DNA of 32,730 nucleotides, from positions 1 to 32,730 of the forward strand of contig CALCXM010000119.1 of NCBI GenBank assembly GCA_937905825.1, given 5' to 3'. A program made the position numbers and the translations under genes. Position 1 is the stretch's first letter; every line of letters starts with the position of its first letter. A model generated the notes under the pieces. The model made no database searches, was not told the DNA's origin, and was given only the letters and a program-made list of their open reading frames with translations. Shown piece after piece: positions 32,237 to 32,730 of this stretch. This stretch comes from an uncultured bacterium. GTDB taxonomy: Bacteria > Planctomycetota > UBA1135 > GCA-002686595.

Positions 32237-32716
32237 TTAGCGCGGCCAGGCAGCAGGAGTGCATTCGCCAGCCAGGATCGTCACGGAGCTGCGGGAGCCG
32301 TTCGATTCGAGTTGGTACTCGCCTTCCGGCAGAGAAATGCGCTCCGCCTTTCCCGGAGGCAGGTGCCAACTGTAAAGACGACGAACACCCCCTTGATCGA
32401 AGATGCGGATCAAGCTTGCCTCCTGCGCCGTGCCTGAGTCCTGGTTGGCCCTCGCTACTTGGCCCGGGGCTTCCAAGATCAACTCGCCCATGTTTTGCAG
32501 TGGAATATCGATTGACCTTGTCTCGCCGGCTACCAACTTGACCTGCAAGGGCGCCATCACAAACTCGGGGCTGACCAATTGCAGCTCGTACTCCCCTTCT
32601 GGAAACTCAGCAAACGAGTTCTCAGAGAGCAAGTCCGCCCAATACTTGGAAGCGTGTCCAGCAGTGGGCCGCGTGAGTATGAGCTCCCAACCTTTCTTAG
32701 AGGATAAAGTAAACTC
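32237..32716 (-). pseudogene. 5'-deficient frame with carboxypeptidase-regulatory-like beta repeats
   Basis: The minus-strand frame ends at TAA 32237-32239 and is open back to a TAA at 32717-32719. It has no ATG; the only visible start is a TTG at 32630-32632, but the 28 codons before it (e.g. G-W-E-L-I-L-T-R-P) also look protein-like. This suggests a gene whose front part was lost through a stop or frameshift, or a sequence error near 32717. The encoded units F-P-E-G-E-Y-E-L-Q-L and S-L-P-E-G-E-Y-Q-L are typical of beta-sandwich regulatory domains and resemble those in the 23118 product. The rest of the gene, if any, lies right of the window. Confidence 0.5.
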
Positions 32717-32730
32717 TTAATTGATGAACA

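Overview
The window looks like a chromosomal segment of a GC-rich, diderm, secretion-heavy bacterium, most likely a member of the Planctomycetota (inference from gene content; no rRNA or marker gene is present). The reasons are a high share of large exported proteins with signal peptides, few clear Shine-Dalgarno sites, long gene-poor spacers, HEAT/VWA and zinc-ribbon membrane proteins, an outer-membrane porin, and a C-terminal beta module (G-x-LC-x-G ... W-x-FQ-x-WYRD) shared by three unrelated secreted proteins.

Layout. At 1-55 lies the end of an IS3-family element that has cut a small lipoprotein gene (53-181, DUF3332-like) after 42 codons. A secreted alpha/beta hydrolase follows (477-1802, minus). 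Two paralogous exported proteins of about 830 residues (2828-5347 and 7689-10166, both minus) flank a GT-C/PMT-type glycosyltransferase (5977-7212, minus); the second paralog has a good Rho-independent terminator at 7601-7643. A gene-poor, hairpin-rich stretch (10167-11100) leads into a complete IS3-group insertion sequence (11101-12384) with orfA, orfB and an A7 frameshift site. It has the same orientation as the copy at the window start and is identical to it over the 55 bases visible.

A secreted beta-rich protein (13086-15356, plus) ends at a strong hairpin (15381-15414). It converges on the most interesting locus: a compact six-gene minus-strand operon (20690 down to 15450) encoding an outer-membrane porin, a transglutaminase-like lipoprotein, a Zn-ribbon/TusA-like protein, a DsrE-family protein, a TusA-OsmC fusion and a core-MetE-type methyltransferase. 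Start and stop codons overlap at two junctions, and a 12-bp hairpin sits just before the TusA-OsmC start. I read it as a candidate sulfur-carrier relay feeding a thiol- or homocysteine-methylating enzyme, but this is inference.

The right third holds a metzincin protease (21129-22874, minus), a membrane-anchored beta-sandwich protein (23118-24911, plus), an M6-like zinc protease (25069-26235, plus), a small two-TM protein (26509-27108), and an overlapping pair in which a double zinc-ribbon membrane protein (27243-27998) precedes a zinc-ribbon CPBP intramembrane protease (27995-28753). Then come a HEAT-VWA exported protein (28819-30333, minus), an arylsulfotransferase-like secreted protein (30507-32156, plus) and a 5'-deficient reading frame at the right edge (32237-32716, minus). 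No tRNA, rRNA or CRISPR array was seen.
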